Shown here in pieces: positions 7,149 to 13,427 of a DNA stretch of 64,000 nt (within the stretch, counting starts at the first letter, position 1; each line of letters opens with the position of its first letter). The notes under the pieces were generated by a model. It made no database searches. It worked only from the letters and a program-made list of their open reading frames with translations, and was not told where the DNA came from. Position numbers and translations under genes: made by a program. This stretch comes from a virus. Where the stretch lies: positions 1 to 64,000 of IMG/VR virus record IMGVR_UViG_3300025379_000003. The stretch is one strand, 5' to 3'.

Positions 7149-7358
7149 ATGAGAGCCTACGTTGACGGACAAGAAGTACGGGTAGGCGACTGGGTGTCGT
7201 TCAAAGCAGACATTGAACAGAGTGGTCGCGTTGTGCGAATCACAGAGGGCGGGTTCAATCGCACTCGATTGGTTTTGGAAAACCCCAATGGCTTCCAGGG
7301 AGGCTACATTGGGGGACAGACTGAGACTGTGGAAGATGCGGACGACTGCTGGTTGTAA
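7149..7358 (+). CDS. Small beta-rich early protein of unknown function
   Basis: 69 residues from the ATG at 7149, right after the preceding stop. MRAYVDGQEVRVGDWVSFK followed by RVVRITEGG and RLVLENPNGFQGGYIGG looks like a small beta-barrel, SH3- or KOW-like, but no family is certain. An upstream in-frame ATG at 7074 would overlap the previous gene by 74 bases and is less likely. Confidence 0.77.
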   Translation: MRAYVDGQEVRVGDWVSFKADIEQSGRVVRITEGGFNRTRLVLENPNGFQGGYIGGQTETVEDADDCWL

Positions 7359-7361
7359 TAG

Positions 7362-7390
7362 TTGACAAGGCGCCCAAAAGGCAGTATAAT
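7362..7390 (+). promoter_or_regulatory. Sigma-70 consensus promoter
   Basis: TTGACA 7362-7367, TATAAT 7385-7390, 17-base spacer containing GCGCC...GGC. Confidence 0.88.
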
Positions 7391-7416
7391 ACATACTTAC
7401 ACACTAAGGAGCACAT

Positions 7417-7488
7417 ATGGAATGTACACATTGTCGCAAGTGGCACTGGAACGGACTTAAGAGCTGTCCTACAGCACCAAAGTCCTAG
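7417..7488 (+). CDS. 23-residue CxxC microprotein
   Basis: Encodes MECTHCRKWHWNGLKSCPT followed by APKS. It has a dedicated consensus promoter, the standard leader and AAGGAGC six bases before the ATG, so expression is likely despite its size. The Cys-x2-Cys, His and a third Cys could bind one zinc ion; that is inference. Confidence 0.65.
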   Translation: MECTHCRKWHWNGLKSCPTAPKS

Positions 7489-7516
7489 TAGAAAGAAAGG
7501 GTATTATAGCCCGGGA

Positions 7517-7545
7517 TTGACAAATGGTTAAACCGGTGCTATAAT
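7517..7545 (+). promoter_or_regulatory. Sigma-70 consensus promoter of an RNA transcript
   Basis: TTGACA 7517-7522, TATAAT 7540-7545, 17-base spacer with GGTTAAACC. No open reading frame follows; the next features are a structured stretch and tRNA-Asp. Confidence 0.86.
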
Positions 7546-7825
7546 AAAGACATAGACAGTTAGGAAAGCATTAAAGGTTACCTACACCGCTAGGCGCCTG
7601 GAGAGATGGAAGCGTACCGACGGGTACCTGGTATCCAGGGCATGAAGGCCTCGAGCAACGGCGGATAAGGCAGGCAGTAATGACGAAGGCACTAGCACTA
7701 TAGACGGTATAGAGCAAGTAGTCCGGAGTTCCTTTAGTTCTTTTCTAACTAGCTAGTTACAGGGTGTTGGCCTGAGGGCTGAACATTAAACGAGGTGCTC
7801 GCTCAGCCCGCCCAATCTAATTCAA
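7546..7825 (+). ncRNA. Candidate structured non-coding RNA upstream of tRNA-Asp
   Basis: About 280 bases from a consensus promoter to the tRNA, with no supported ORF and no leader or ribosome site like other early genes. Several hairpins are visible: GTACC/GGTAC near 7615, CCTGG-TAT-CCAGG near 7630, the palindrome TAACTAGCTAGTTA at 7746-7759, and a nested stem GGGCTGA (7776-7782) with TCAGCCC (7803-7809) enclosing CGAG-GTG-CTCG. It does not match RNase P RNA, tmRNA or 6S RNA by eye. It may simply be a tRNA precursor leader. Confidence 0.5.
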
Positions 7826-7900
7826 GCCGTGGTAGTCCTCGGGGAGGGCAACTGATTGTCTATCAGTATCAGGTGGGTTCGAGTCCCATCCACGGCGCCA
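7826..7900 (+). tRNA. tRNA-Asp (GTC)
   Basis: Full cloverleaf: acceptor GCCGTGG/CCACGGC, D arm GTCC/GGGC, anticodon stem ACTGA/TCAGT with loop TTGTCTA (anticodon GTC), T arm GTGGG-TTCGAGT-CCCAT, discriminator G and encoded CCA. A T-run follows at once. Confidence 0.92.
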
Positions 7901-7911
7901 TGTTTTTTTGG

Positions 7912-7940
7912 TTGACAAATGGTTTAACCGATCGTATAAT
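7912..7940 (+). promoter_or_regulatory. Sigma-70 consensus promoter
   Basis: TTGACA 7912-7917, TATAAT 7935-7940, 17-base spacer starting AATGGTTTAACCG, nearly the same as the promoter at 7517. Confidence 0.87.
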
Positions 7941-7967
7941 AAAGACTTAGCAACAAAGGAGCTGACA

Positions 7968-8180
7968 ATGGGATATCGCGTTTTGGACACTGGGGATAGG
8001 ATGCGTGACAAGTATGGCCCCCGTAAGGGGCTTGAAGGTCCGTTCAACTTCTCAGGTCGTGTCTTGTATTACGATCCCCAGGAAGGTGCCTACTACGATC
8101 CCACCACAGACTTCTATGTGGAGCGGACTGAGATGGACTTTTTGAACAATGAATTGATGCGAATGCTTGACAAAGCATGA
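7968..8180 (+). CDS. Small early protein of unknown function
   Basis: 70 residues from the ATG after AAAGGAGC; a longer frame from 7908 would cross the promoter. MGYRVLDTGDRMRDKYGPRK, then tyrosine-rich YYDPQEGAYYDPTTDFYVE. Its 3' end holds the -35 of the next promoter. Confidence 0.8.
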   Translation: MGYRVLDTGDRMRDKYGPRKGLEGPFNFSGRVLYYDPQEGAYYDPTTDFYVERTEMDFLNNELMRMLDKA

Positions 8181-8195
8181 TTTTGGTTGTATAAT
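8167..8195 (+). promoter_or_regulatory. Sigma-70 consensus promoter inside a gene end
   Basis: TTGACA 8167-8172 overlaps the last codons of the previous gene; TATAAT 8190-8195, 17-base spacer. Confidence 0.87.
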
Positions 8196-8229
8196 ATACA
8201 CTTACACTAACACACTTTAAGGAGCGAAT

Positions 8230-8817
8230 ATGCCAAATTGGTGCAACAACACAGTTGAGATCAACCACGAAGACAAGACCAAGATGTATGCTTTGGTTGA
8301 AGCAATTAACGAAGGCAAGTTCTGTAACTTTGCCCGTCCCGTTCCAGAAAGCCTACACATTGTGGCTGGCCGCGTGGGTGCTGATGATAGCCCTGAGCAG
8401 ATCAAGCTCGTAGAGCAAGAGAATGCCAATCGTGAGAAGCATGGCTACGCTACATGGTATGACTTCTGTGTCAACGAATGGGGCACCAAGTGGGATGTGA
8501 ATCCCTACGATACTGTTGAGTATGATGCCCAACATGACAAGGGCATTACCTTTGGCTTTGATTCAGCATGGAGCCCTCCTACTGGAGTCTATGAGGCACT
8601 GATGGAGCAGGGCTTCACAGTGCGTGCCTACTACTATGAGCCTGGCATGGCTTTCTGTGGAATCCACGATGAGAACGGTGATGAAACTTATGACATTGGT
8701 GGTTACACGAGTGTGACTGTCAAGGATGCGATCCCTGCGGATTTGGATGACATGTTTGGTATCTCAGACGGCATGGCTGAATACGAAGCAGAGAATGAGG
8801 ATGAACTTGAAGACTAA
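8230..8817 (+). CDS. Api92-like protein with ferredoxin-like fold
   Basis: 195 residues with the signature start MPNWCNNTVEI of the Api92/YubB (DUF1281) family, a ferredoxin-like fold found on plasmids and phages. Typical later segments are also present: TWYDFCVNEWGTKWDV, FDSAWSPPTGVYEAL and YYYEPGMAFCGI. The tail is acidic. The biochemical role of the family is unknown. It has its own promoter and AAGGAGC site, and its end overlaps the start of a membrane-protein gene by 17 bases. Confidence 0.88.
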   Translation: MPNWCNNTVEINHEDKTKMYALVEAINEGKFCNFARPVPESLHIVAGRVGADDSPEQIKLVEQENANREKHGYATWYDFCVNEWGTKWDVNPYDTVEYDAQHDKGITFGFDSAWSPPTGVYEALMEQGFTVRAYYYEPGMAFCGIHDENGDETYDIGGYTSVTVKDAIPADLDDMFGISDGMAEYEAENEDELED

Positions 8818-9028
8818 TGACATCATCCAGTGGGCAGGCACTGCCTGCTTCATGGCCATGTATACTTTGATGTCCTTGGACATGTATCCTTGGAATATCG
8901 TGGCAGGCTCCTTAGGGGGTCTGCTGTACTTGGTTTGGAGCTTTCGGGTACGTAATAAGCCACAGATTGTGACCAACGTTGTGGGTATAGCTATCTGTGC
9001 CGCAGGTTTAATCAAGTACTTTGGTTGA
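8801..9028 (+). CDS. Small membrane protein, two or three TM segments
   Basis: 75 residues from the ATG at 8801: DIIQWAGTACFMAMYTLMSL, NIVAGSLGGLLYLVWSF and VTNVVGIAICAAGLIKYF are hydrophobic spans. The short RVRNKPQ loop between the second and third is positively charged. Similar small inner-membrane proteins are common in T4-like phages; the function is unknown. It overlaps the Api92-like gene and its stop lies inside the -35 of the next promoter. Confidence 0.8.
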   Translation: MNLKTNDIIQWAGTACFMAMYTLMSLDMYPWNIVAGSLGGLLYLVWSFRVRNKPQIVTNVVGIAICAAGLIKYFG

Positions 9029-9053
9029 CAAGACAGCCAAAGGGCAGTATAAT
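9025..9053 (+). promoter_or_regulatory. Sigma-70 consensus promoter, -35 contains a stop codon
   Basis: TTGACA 9025-9030 contains the TGA stop of the membrane-protein gene; TATAAT 9048-9053, 17-base spacer. Confidence 0.88.
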
Positions 9054-9080
9054 TAAGACTTACACACACTAGGAGCTATC

Positions 9081-9371
9081 ATGGATATCGAAAAAATCAA
9101 CAGTGCAATCATGTTTGGTTCGTTTACCAACAGTGAATTGTCCAGCATCATCGATGCTGTCAAGTATGCCAAATCGCGTCTGCAGAAGACCACAATCCGT
9201 AGTTTGATGGTTGGCGACAACGTCAGCTTCACATCTAACAAGACTGGACAGAACATCACTGGCTTTGTTACAAAGATCGCCATCAAGTATGTCACAGTCA
9301 AGACCGTGCAGGGACTTTGGCGTGTGCCCGCTAACATGTTGACCTTAGTCGAAGACAAAGAACACGCATAA
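9081..9371 (+). CDS. Early phage protein of unknown function
   Basis: 96 residues: helical N-terminus (MDIEKINSAIMFGSF, LSSIIDAVKYAKSRLQ) followed by a small beta domain (SLMVGDNVSFTSNKTGQN, ITGFVTKIAIKYVTVKT). The beta part resembles an SH3-like fold. The same layout is frequent in T4-like phages of aquatic bacteria. Function unknown. Confidence 0.82.
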   Translation: MDIEKINSAIMFGSFTNSELSSIIDAVKYAKSRLQKTTIRSLMVGDNVSFTSNKTGQNITGFVTKIAIKYVTVKTVQGLWRVPANMLTLVEDKEHA

Positions 9372-9376
9372 ACGAG

Positions 9377-9405
9377 TTGACACAGGCTCAGGCCTGTGTT
9401 ATAAT
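9377..9405 (+). promoter_or_regulatory. Sigma-70 consensus promoter with perfect spacer palindrome
   Basis: TTGACA 9377-9382, TATAAT 9400-9405. ACACAGGC and GCCTGTGT form an eight-base inverted repeat around TCAG, spanning the whole spacer. Confidence 0.89.
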
Positions 9406-9432
9406 TAAGACTTACACACACTAGGAGCTGAT

Positions 9433-9651
9433 ATGAAAGACTATGGAATGTTCACAGATGCTGGCAATGCTGTGATCAACGACATTGTTGAGATGGCCAA
9501 CAAGCGTTTTCTGAACTGGGCCACTGTGATGAACCTGTTGATTGCTGTGAGCAAGGAAGAAGTCTACAGCGAGGCTACAGACACAGCGGTGCGCGAAGCT
9601 GTTTGGGATGCCGTTAGTTCGGTTGACAGCTGGCATCGAGTTACTGTATAA
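9433..9651 (+). CDS. Small early protein of unknown function
   Basis: 72 residues, largely helical (NAVINDIVEMANKRFLNWAT and MNLLIAVSKEEVYSEA). Its last 30 bases contain the next promoter: the TAA stop is the middle of TATAAT. Confidence 0.8.
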   Translation: MKDYGMFTDAGNAVINDIVEMANKRFLNWATVMNLLIAVSKEEVYSEATDTAVREAVWDAVSSVDSWHRVTV

Positions 9652-9652
9652 T
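9623..9652 (+). promoter_or_regulatory. Sigma-70 consensus promoter inside a gene end
   Basis: TTGACA 9623-9628 and TATAAT 9647-9652, 18-base spacer, both inside the end of the preceding gene. Confidence 0.85.
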
Positions 9653-9680
9653 TAACACTTACACACACTAGGAGCACTAC

Positions 9681-10157
9681 ATGGGAACACGTTCACGTAT
9701 TGGGATTATGCACGGTGACATTGTTAAGTCAGTCTACTGCCACTGGGACGGCTACTTGGCACACAATGGCGCTATCCTACAAGAGCACTACGACTCTGCC
9801 AAAGCCAATAACCTCGTAGCACTGGGCGACTTGAGTAGCCTGCGTCCTAACATTGGCGAGAAGCACGCCTTTAGCCAGTTTGTCTTGCCCGCAGAGGAAG
9901 TAGAAGCGTTCAAGCAACTGACCGAGGATATGTGTACCTTTTACGGACGCGATCGCGGCGAAGAGAATGTCAGCTGGAAGGTAGCACACACATTTGAAGA
10001 GTTCTTTGAGCAGGTTGATAACTGCTGTGGCGAATACTACTACATCATGCGAGATGGTGTTTGGTACTGCGGCACTACACATGAACGCAATGAAGCGTTG
10101 TATAAGCAGTTGGTGCCGTTGGCAGAGGCTTTGGCCGCTGAAGAGGAGGTAGCATGA
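9681..10157 (+). CDS. Conserved phage/bacterial protein of unknown function (MGTRSRIGI type)
   Basis: 158 residues beginning MGTRSRIGIMHGDIVKSVYC and HWDGYLAHNGAIL, a start I recognise from a conserved family of unknown function in phages and bacteria. Later YYIMRDGVWYCGTTH continues the family pattern. First gene of a three-gene overlapping unit (9681, 10154, 10362). Confidence 0.82.
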   Translation: MGTRSRIGIMHGDIVKSVYCHWDGYLAHNGAILQEHYDSAKANNLVALGDLSSLRPNIGEKHAFSQFVLPAEEVEAFKQLTEDMCTFYGRDRGEENVSWKVAHTFEEFFEQVDNCCGEYYYIMRDGVWYCGTTHERNEALYKQLVPLAEALAAEEEVA

Positions 10158-10369
10158 AAACAGTACGAGTTCAAACCGTTTTGACACAGGAGCTTGAGGT
10201 TCCTGATGAATGGGACAAATTGGCTGTGTTTGACTTCCTGGCCGAGTACCAAAGTTTCCGCACAGCATTCCAAGGTATCAGCGACGTGGACCAAACAGCT
10301 AGGATTGTTGATTTGGTTGTGGTTGAAGAACGAGTAACAGAGATGGGCGAGGAGGCCTACGATGACTGA
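10154..10369 (+). CDS. Small acidic early protein of unknown function
   Basis: 71 residues, ATGA overlap with the gene before. MKTVRVQTVLTQELEVPDEW is followed by a helix and a beta strand (ARIVDLVVVEERVTE). Translationally coupled; unknown function. Confidence 0.78.
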   Translation: MKTVRVQTVLTQELEVPDEWDKLAVFDFLAEYQSFRTAFQGISDVDQTARIVDLVVVEERVTEMGEEAYDD

Positions 10370-10553
10370 AATTAAGGATTTGAGCTACGACATTGAGCAA
10401 CTATACATTGAAGGTTATAGTCCCAAGACCATTGCCATGATGTTGGAGTGCCCCATTGACATGGTCTACGATTGGATTGAACAGGTCAATGTGGAATGGG
10501 AAGATGCTTTCCCCCAGGAACAATACAGTCCTTTTGAAACGGTTAATTCATAA
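10362..10553 (+). CDS. Small helix-turn-helix-like protein
   Basis: 63 residues overlapping the previous gene by eight bases. The segment DIEQLYIEGYSPKTIAMMLE followed by CPIDMVYDWIEQ has the spacing of a short helix-turn-helix, as in small phage regulators. It is the best candidate in this region for a protein that recognises the palindromic promoter spacers, though there is no direct evidence. Confidence 0.75.
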   Translation: MTEIKDLSYDIEQLYIEGYSPKTIAMMLECPIDMVYDWIEQVNVEWEDAFPQEQYSPFETVNS

Positions 10554-10560
10554 AAAATGG

Positions 10561-10589
10561 TTGACAGCCAATTCAAAAGGCAGTATAAT
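10561..10589 (+). promoter_or_regulatory. Sigma-70 consensus promoter with longer leader
   Basis: TTGACA 10561-10566, TATAAT 10584-10589, 17-base spacer. The leader is longer than usual and contains the hairpin AGTGG-ATGGG-CCACT before the gene at 10644. Confidence 0.87.
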
Positions 10590-10643
10590 AGTAAGTACAG
10601 TGGATGGGCCACTGATTGATCAACACACACATAGGAAATTGAA

Positions 10644-11027
10644 ATGACTACTAAGACTTTTACACACGCTGGCTATTCTAAACTGAATGGCGAATACAAA
10701 GCACGATTTGCCAATGACGCTCTTCGCGTTAAGGTTCTTGAGAAGGGCGGACACACTGATGTCCAGATTGAAGCCTTCACTGAGCCTTTGACCAAGGAGC
10801 AGGCAGTTCAAAAATTGTTGGAGATTGGCTTTGCCGACAAGAACCCTGCGGCCAAGGCAGCATTGGAAGCCGAGTTGGACAAGCGCAGTGAAGCACCTAA
10901 GACAGTGAAAGTGGCCAAGGCCGTGAAGACCAAGCCCACACTGGAAGGTATCAAGATTAAGGCAGCCAAGGTTACCAAGGCTCAAGTTGAGAAGCAGTTG
11001 GCTGACATGGAAGAAGCATCCTTCTAA
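10644..11027 (+). CDS. Conserved T4-like phage early protein of unknown function
   Basis: 127 residues: MTTKTFTHAGYSKLNGEYKA then RFANDALRVKVLEKGGHTDV, a start I recognise from T4-like phages of aquatic bacteria. The C-terminal third is very lysine- and alanine-rich (KTVKVAKAVKTKPTLEGIK), suggesting nucleic-acid binding. Ribosome site is AGGAAA rather than AGGAGC. Confidence 0.84.
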   Translation: MTTKTFTHAGYSKLNGEYKARFANDALRVKVLEKGGHTDVQIEAFTEPLTKEQAVQKLLEIGFADKNPAAKAALEAELDKRSEAPKTVKVAKAVKTKPTLEGIKIKAAKVTKAQVEKQLADMEEASF

Positions 11028-11028
11028 T

Positions 11029-11241
11029 ATGAGCAAACTGGCATATTTGGGAAGGCCCTATGTGGCCTTCGACCCCACTAACAGGGATCATAGGCGTTGG
11101 TTTGCTGAGTTTCAGAACAGGCACACCTGGGGTAATTGCCCCGTACGATTCATCGTGACCGATGACGCAGGTGATTTGGTAACAATGATCCAACGTAGAT
11201 TGATTGATTTTTACGTTGGCAAAGAATTTAAGACAGCATAG
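11029..11241 (+). CDS. Small early protein of unknown function
   Basis: 70 residues from the ATG at 11029, one base after the preceding stop. MSKLAYLGRPYVAFDPTNRD, then HRRWFAEFQNRHTWGNCPVR. A longer frame from 10987 would sit inside the preceding gene. Function unknown. Confidence 0.77.
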   Translation: MSKLAYLGRPYVAFDPTNRDHRRWFAEFQNRHTWGNCPVRFIVTDDAGDLVTMIQRRLIDFYVGKEFKTA

Positions 11242-11360
11242 ATTGCTCCGACCAGTGCGATGCTGGTCAGCCTCGGGGGTAGTGTCCCGAGCAAAAGTCC
11301 CGAGGGGGTAGTGTCCCAAGGGCATAGAACCCCGCCCGTTGTGAAACGCCGCGGGGTTCA
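11242..11360 (+). other. Cluster of strong hairpins, possible structured RNA
   Basis: Three stems in 120 bases: GACCAG/CTGGTC, CTCGGG/CCCGAG with GGGGGTAGTGTCCC repeated twice, and a nine-base stem GAACCCCGC (11327-11335) with GCGGGGTTC (11351-11359). No T-run follows, so this is not a classic terminator. It sits between a gene and the next promoter. Confidence 0.55.
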
Positions 11361-11367
11361 CCTTTGG

Positions 11368-11396
11368 TTGACAACTCACTAAAATGGCAGTATAAT
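11368..11396 (+). promoter_or_regulatory. Sigma-70 consensus promoter
   Basis: TTGACA 11368-11373, TATAAT 11391-11396, 17-base spacer. Confidence 0.88.
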
Positions 11397-11424
11397 TAAC
11401 ACATACACTAAAAAGGAGCCCAAG

Positions 11425-11499
11425 ATGCAGACACTTTACATCACACTGGCAGTGGCAGCTATATTTGCAATCAAAGTATGGATACTCACTAAATTATGA
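11425..11499 (+). CDS. 24-residue single-span membrane microprotein
   Basis: Encodes MQTLYITLAVAAIFAIKVW then ILTKL: one short hydrophobic helix. It has its own consensus promoter and AAGGAGC site, and overlaps the next start by ATGA. Function unknown. Confidence 0.68.
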   Translation: MQTLYITLAVAAIFAIKVWILTKL

Positions 11500-11699
11500 T
11501 TCGACACTATATTTTTCAAGAGACCACAGACTGGGGTGAGCATCCCACAGCCAATCATGTCTATGTGTTCACAGAGCCGCCTCGGGGACGTACAGCACGG
11601 GCTATTGGCTATGTGAAACAGGACAGCACACAGGTAGAGCTGTGGAAGAAGCCCTACACCATAGATCTTAGACACAGAACCTTTAAGGAGTTGGCATGA
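11496..11699 (+). CDS. Small early protein of unknown function
   Basis: 67 residues, ATGA overlaps at both ends. MIRHYIFQETTDWGEHPTAN then VYVFTEPPRGRTARAIGYVK suggests a small beta-rich domain. Lies between the membrane microprotein and a GIY-YIG gene in one transcript. Confidence 0.77.
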   Translation: MIRHYIFQETTDWGEHPTANHVYVFTEPPRGRTARAIGYVKQDSTQVELWKKPYTIDLRHRTFKELA

Positions 11700-12103
11700 C
11701 AGTATTAGACACAGTCACAAGGGTTCAAGAGTTCTTTAACATCGACTGCCGTGTTGAACACCGGCCATTCCAGGACTGGGCCAGCCTGCCAAGAACCCTA
11801 CGTGGAGTCTACATCCTAACCGATGAAGAACAACGAGTAATCTATGTGGGCAAGGGATTCATCCGTAGCCGACAGGACAGTCATTGGCCCAAGGCACACG
11901 GGGCGCCTAAGAAGCATCAAATCTATCCCAAGGGCTGGCAGTGGTTGAATGAACACTTCAATGTCACTCCCAGCCTATGGACCTTGAACTACATCAGACT
12001 AGAGCGCGAGACTGAACTCAGTGCCATGGAAGGTGGCTTGATCCATCTCCTACAGCCTCTAGCCAATGATGAAACTTTCAAGGATCGACAGTTGACAGAC
12101 TAA
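11696..12103 (+). CDS. GIY-YIG nuclease-like protein
   Basis: 135 residues. GVYIL (37-41) and IYVGKG (49-54), with arginines at 57 and 59 and a histidine close by, match the GIY and YIG strands; a later glutamate helix (ETELSAMEGGLIHLLQPLAN) completes the family order GIY, YIG, R, E, N. No DNA-binding tail as in homing endonucleases is present, so it is a minimal single-domain form. Role could be DNA cleavage or repair; substrate unknown. Confidence 0.75.
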   Translation: MTVLDTVTRVQEFFNIDCRVEHRPFQDWASLPRTLRGVYILTDEEQRVIYVGKGFIRSRQDSHWPKAHGAPKKHQIYPKGWQWLNEHFNVTPSLWTLNYIRLERETELSAMEGGLIHLLQPLANDETFKDRQLTD

Positions 12104-12120
12104 TCAAATGGTGCTATAAT
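12092..12120 (+). promoter_or_regulatory. Sigma-70 consensus promoter overlapping a gene end
   Basis: TTGACA 12092-12097 lies in the last codons of the GIY-YIG gene, its TAA in the 17-base spacer; TATAAT 12115-12120. Confidence 0.87.
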
Positions 12121-12146
12121 ACACACATAGACACTAAGGAGCTGAT

Positions 12147-12458
12147 ATGAAACAAGAGTACACACTGCGGATCTACAAGGCAGATCGGCGCTTGACTAGG
12201 GTGTCCAAGTACGGTAGCCGCAACAAGGTAGGACAACGATGCGTTGGCACTTATCAGTTCACGGGGCGGGACGAAGCAGGTATGGAGCGAGAAGTCCGTG
12301 AGCTCAAGAGCTTGTATAAGCCCAAGGACGGATTCTCGTTTGAATACTTTCCTACTTACAAGACTGTGAAGAGCTTGATGACAGGCGCTGATGTAGTCAT
12401 CGAAACTGAGTGTCCCAGAGCTTGCGATCCCAGCTCAGAACTCTACTGGAGCATGTGA
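12147..12458 (+). CDS. Basic early protein of unknown function
   Basis: 103 residues with a basic N-terminal half (LRIYKADRRLTRVSKYGSRN) and two cysteines near the end (ECPRAC). No family recognised. The next ORF overlaps its stop codon. Confidence 0.78.
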   Translation: MKQEYTLRIYKADRRLTRVSKYGSRNKVGQRCVGTYQFTGRDEAGMEREVRELKSLYKPKDGFSFEYFPTYKTVKSLMTGADVVIETECPRACDPSSELYWSM

Positions 12459-12568
12459 TGAACCAGTACAGCGACGAATTCCTCATGTGGGCAGAATCAC
12501 AGGTCTATGACAGCCATTGGCGCTTGGACATAGACTTACTTGATTTCCTACTAGGACAAGATCAATAA
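12458..12568 (+). CDS. 36-residue acidic microprotein
   Basis: TGATG overlap with the previous gene; encodes MNQYSDEFLMWAESQVYDSH followed by WRLDIDLLDFLLGQDQ. Amphipathic and acidic. Supported by the overlap and by filling the gap to the next promoter. Confidence 0.6.
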   Translation: MNQYSDEFLMWAESQVYDSHWRLDIDLLDFLLGQDQ

Positions 12569-12577
12569 CCCTAGAGG

Positions 12578-12606
12578 TTGACGGGTCTTTGGTTTTACCG
12601 TATAAT
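12578..12606 (+). promoter_or_regulatory. Sigma-70 promoter, TTGACG variant
   Basis: TTGACG 12578-12583 (one mismatch), TATAAT 12601-12606, 17-base spacer. Confidence 0.83.
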
Positions 12607-12633
12607 TAAGGCTTACACACACTAGGAGCACTA

Positions 12634-12846
12634 ATGGCAACATCATATGATCAACGACACGGAGGTCCCTACGATAGGGGCAGTGCCGATAGCTACTACC
12701 GTAGACCCTACAATCCTCACTACTATCGGGGCGCTACCAGCACCTCAGATCTAGTAGAGCTCAAAGACATGACCGCTGAGGAAATCACAGCCTACTCAGC
12801 AGGCTACAGAGACAACGAAGCATTGGGAGATCACAAAGAATGGTAA
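12634..12846 (+). CDS. Conserved T4-like phage protein (GGPYDRGSADSYY type)
   Basis: 70 residues: YDQRHGGPYDRGSADSYYRR, PHYYRGATSTSD, then MTAEEITAYSAGYRDNEALG. I recognise this pattern from small conserved proteins of T4-like aquatic phages; the function is unknown. Overlaps the next gene by seven bases. Confidence 0.84.
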   Translation: MATSYDQRHGGPYDRGSADSYYRRPYNPHYYRGATSTSDLVELKDMTAEEITAYSAGYRDNEALGDHKEW

Positions 12847-13037
12847 TGATCGACGGACGTCTTAACCCTTTGGAGGTGCTCTTGGTCACCGAGCACTATA
12901 AAGCCCGGGGCATCGAGGAATATGAACTCATGCCCGGCAACGACTGCATTTGGTCGTGGCGTGGATCCAGCAACCGCCCTATCAACGAATACTTTATCTT
13001 TAGAGAAGGCCGTTTGGTTGACATCCAAATAGATTGA
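12840..13037 (+). CDS. Small early protein of unknown function
   Basis: 65 residues: MVMIDGRLNPLEVLLVTEHY, then DCIWSWRGSSNRPINEYFIF. Overlaps the gene before. The last codons hold the TTGACA of the next promoter. Confidence 0.77.
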   Translation: MVMIDGRLNPLEVLLVTEHYKARGIEEYELMPGNDCIWSWRGSSNRPINEYFIFREGRLVDIQID

Positions 13038-13046
13038 CTGTATAAT
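13018..13046 (+). promoter_or_regulatory. Sigma-70 consensus promoter inside a gene end
   Basis: TTGACA 13018-13023, TATAAT 13041-13046, 17-base spacer. The -35 lies in the previous gene and the stop codon falls in the spacer. Confidence 0.87.
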
Positions 13047-13074
13047 ACAGGCATACACTAGAAAAGGAGCCCCA

Positions 13075-13164
13075 ATGTTCACAGCCTTGTTCAACTTGTT
13101 CGTAGTCCTAGGAGCACCCTTGTTGGCCATGTTCGTGGCCATGATTGTCATGGGAGAATTCTAA
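13075..13164 (+). CDS. 29-residue hydrophobic membrane microprotein
   Basis: MFTALFNLFVVLGAPLLAMF followed by VAMIVMGEF: almost entirely hydrophobic. Dedicated promoter, AAAGGAGC site, and TAATG overlap with the next gene. Function unknown. Confidence 0.68.
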   Translation: MFTALFNLFVVLGAPLLAMFVAMIVMGEF

Positions 13165-13385
13165 TGCGAGACGACGACGAATTGACTATCACTGGTCTCA
13201 CACCCAACCAAAAGTTCATCTGCGAGATGCTATGGCGCATGCCTTCCATGCATGCCGTGGAAGATCTCTGCCGTGCGGGTGGCGCCGAATACTATGCCAT
13301 GCGTGACATGCTGGTTGCGGCCCAGTTTGATCGCATGATGGAAGTTGATCCTGATGTTAAGGAATGGTTGACAAGCCTAGGCTAA
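13164..13385 (+). CDS. Small helical early protein of unknown function
   Basis: 73 residues: MRDDDELTITGLTPNQKFIC, then helices (AVEDLCRAGGAEYYAMRDML). TAATG overlap with the membrane microprotein. Its end contains a promoter -35. Confidence 0.78.
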   Translation: MRDDDELTITGLTPNQKFICEMLWRMPSMHAVEDLCRAGGAEYYAMRDMLVAAQFDRMMEVDPDVKEWLTSLG

Positions 13386-13396
13386 GGCCTTATAAT
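13368..13396 (+). promoter_or_regulatory. Sigma-70 consensus promoter with palindromic spacer
   Basis: TTGACA 13368-13373, TATAAT 13391-13396; spacer AGCCTAGGCTAAGGCCT holds AGCCTAGGCT, a perfect palindrome. Confidence 0.88.
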
Positions 13397-13427
13397 ATAG
13401 ACTTACACACACTAAAGGACACACACT

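Noticed and set aside
6924-7394. Long minus-strand ORF of 156 codons
   Set aside because: Runs through two plus-strand genes and a promoter, with a non-protein-like composition.
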